This document shows positions 63,505-64,000 of a stretch of DNA of 64,000 nt, piece by piece. Under the pieces are notes generated by a model. That model saw nothing but the letters and a program-made list of their open reading frames with translations. It made no database searches and had not been told where the DNA came from. The number at the start of each line of letters is the position of its first letter. Within the stretch, counting starts at the first letter, position 1. The position numbers and the translations under genes were made by a program. This DNA is from Micromonospora yangpuensis (GTDB lineage: Bacteria > Actinomycetota > Actinomycetes > Mycobacteriales > Micromonosporaceae): NCBI RefSeq assembly GCF_900091615.1, contig NZ_FMIA01000002.1, forward strand, positions 4,588,001-4,652,000, in the 5' to 3' direction.

Positions 63505-63930
63505 TCAGTGCTCGGCGGTGCGGCGGGTGCCGGTGTAGTACTCGAAGAGCAGGCCGCAGGTGGCGAAGACGACCGCTACCAGGCCCAGCCCGACCAGCCA
63601 GAGCTGCCAGAACACCAGGCCGAGACCGGCGACGGAGGCGGCCAGCGCCAGACCGAAGGGCCAGTAGCTGCCGGGGCTGAAGAAGCCGATCTCACCGGCG
63701 CCCTCGGCGATCTCCGCGTCCGGCCGGTCCTCCGGCCGCAGGTCGATCCGGCGGGACACGAACCAGAAGAAGCCGCCGAGCATCGAGCAGAGCAGGAACG
63801 ACAGCAGCAGGGCGGTGGAGCCGATCCACTCGATCTGACCGGAGTCACCTGCCGTCCACGCGCCGTAGAGGATCGTGGTCGCGAAGAGGAAACCGGCGAT
63901 GATCAGGAAGATGCGCCACTCGGTCTTCAT
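63505..63930 (-). CDS. ctaF: Cytochrome c oxidase subunit IV (actinobacterial type)
   Basis: 141 residues with four transmembrane helices (for example RIFLIIAGFLFATTILYGAW and GSTALLLSFLLCSMLGGFFW) and a GSYWPFGLALAAS segment characteristic of actinobacterial CtaF. Small stabilising subunit of the aa3 oxidase. ATG at 63930, a few bases after a GAGGGG string. Lies 11 bp after the stop of the next gene, with which it forms an operon. Confidence 0.93.
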   Translation of the reverse strand: MKTEWRIFLIIAGFLFATTILYGAWTAGDSGQIEWIGSTALLLSFLLCSMLGGFFWFVSRRIDLRPEDRPDAEIAEGAGEIGFFSPGSYWPFGLALAASVAGLGLVFWQLWLVGLGLVAVVFATCGLLFEYYTGTRRTAEH

Positions 63931-63941
63931 CGGCGTACCCC

Positions 63942-64000
63942 TCAGTTTCCCGCGCCGGCCGGAGCGTTGTCCGGGTTGAAGTTGCTGGTCGTACGACGGG
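63942..64000 (-). CDS. C-terminal end of the preceding oxidase gene, probably CtaD
   Basis: Only the last 18 codons are in the window, ending TSNFNPDNAPAGAGN then TGA at 63942-63944. In actinomycetes the gene just upstream of ctaF is ctaD, the large oxidase subunit, so this is probably its tail; the fragment alone does not prove it. Confidence 0.6.
   Translation of the reverse strand, partial: RRTTSNFNPDNAPAGAGN

Overview
The window is a high-GC actinomycete chromosome segment, most like Micromonospora or a close relative in the Micromonosporaceae. The evidence is the very GC-rich coding sequence with frequent GTG starts and 4-bp GTGA/ATGA gene overlaps, the gene content (PASTA kinase PknL, PimB', actinobacterial QcrCAB/CtaE/CtaF respiratory genes, class II DAHP synthase, secreted PT-linker chitinolytic enzymes), and several short dispersed repeats of a kind I associate with this family (from memory, not searched). 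No tRNA, rRNA, insertion sequence or CRISPR array was seen.

Layout. 1-7.2 kb: an edge-truncated polyprenyl synthetase, an Rv2175c-like DNA-binding protein, the PASTA kinase PknL, a deoxyribonuclease IV family protein, a threonine aldolase and class II DAHP synthase. This order resembles the M. tuberculosis Rv2173-Rv2178c block. 7.4-24 kb: an accessory stretch with a lipoprotein, a secreted lytic polysaccharide monooxygenase and a convergent GH18 chitinase, a CHAT protease / STAND ATPase / TPR protein with a small partner (a probable NLR-like defence module), a DUF4397 protein with a sortase, an AbiE-type toxin-antitoxin pair, a truncated globin with a flavohaemoglobin-like reductase, an XRE regulator with a 5-FTHF cyclo-ligase-like protein, DUF2203 and a DnaQ-like exonuclease. 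24-30 kb: proC, a phosphofructokinase with pyrophosphate-type signature residues, a PNPOx-fold protein, RNase AS, a Crp/Fnr regulator, a membrane protein and trehalose-6-phosphate synthase. 31-46 kb: an alpha/beta hydrolase lacking its nucleophile, a flavin monooxygenase, an EEP-family protein, ROK glucokinase, a CxxC protein, an SRPBCC protein, a FadD15-like acyl-CoA ligase, a NarL-type two-component system, a SAM methyltransferase, a GGDEF-EAL protein, PimB' and an M48 protease. 46-55 kb: a ribbon-helix-helix regulator with a DUF4097 protein, a NYN-domain protein with a Ser-Glu repeat tail, a DEDDh/GIY-YIG fusion nuclease, a divergent RelA/SpoT protein, and a NUDIX / nucleotidyltransferase / Lrp-like operon. 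55-64 kb: DUF4142, qcrB-qcrA-qcrC-ctaE, a CtaG-like assembly factor, a receiver-like protein, trpD, ctaF and the tail of the next cytochrome oxidase gene.

How the parts work together. The right end encodes the cytochrome bcc complex plus subunits and an assembly factor for the aa3 oxidase. The left end and centre carry conserved envelope and central-metabolism genes. Between aroG and the RNase AS gene, which lie close together in M. tuberculosis, about 19.5 kb of mostly accessory genes intervene. The best candidate for an under-described system is the CHAT-STAND-TPR operon at 11.5-15.4 kb. The window also holds several families of short repeats placed exactly at gene borders. One carries a Shine-Dalgarno and start codon within its unit, and another forms large hairpins between convergent genes.
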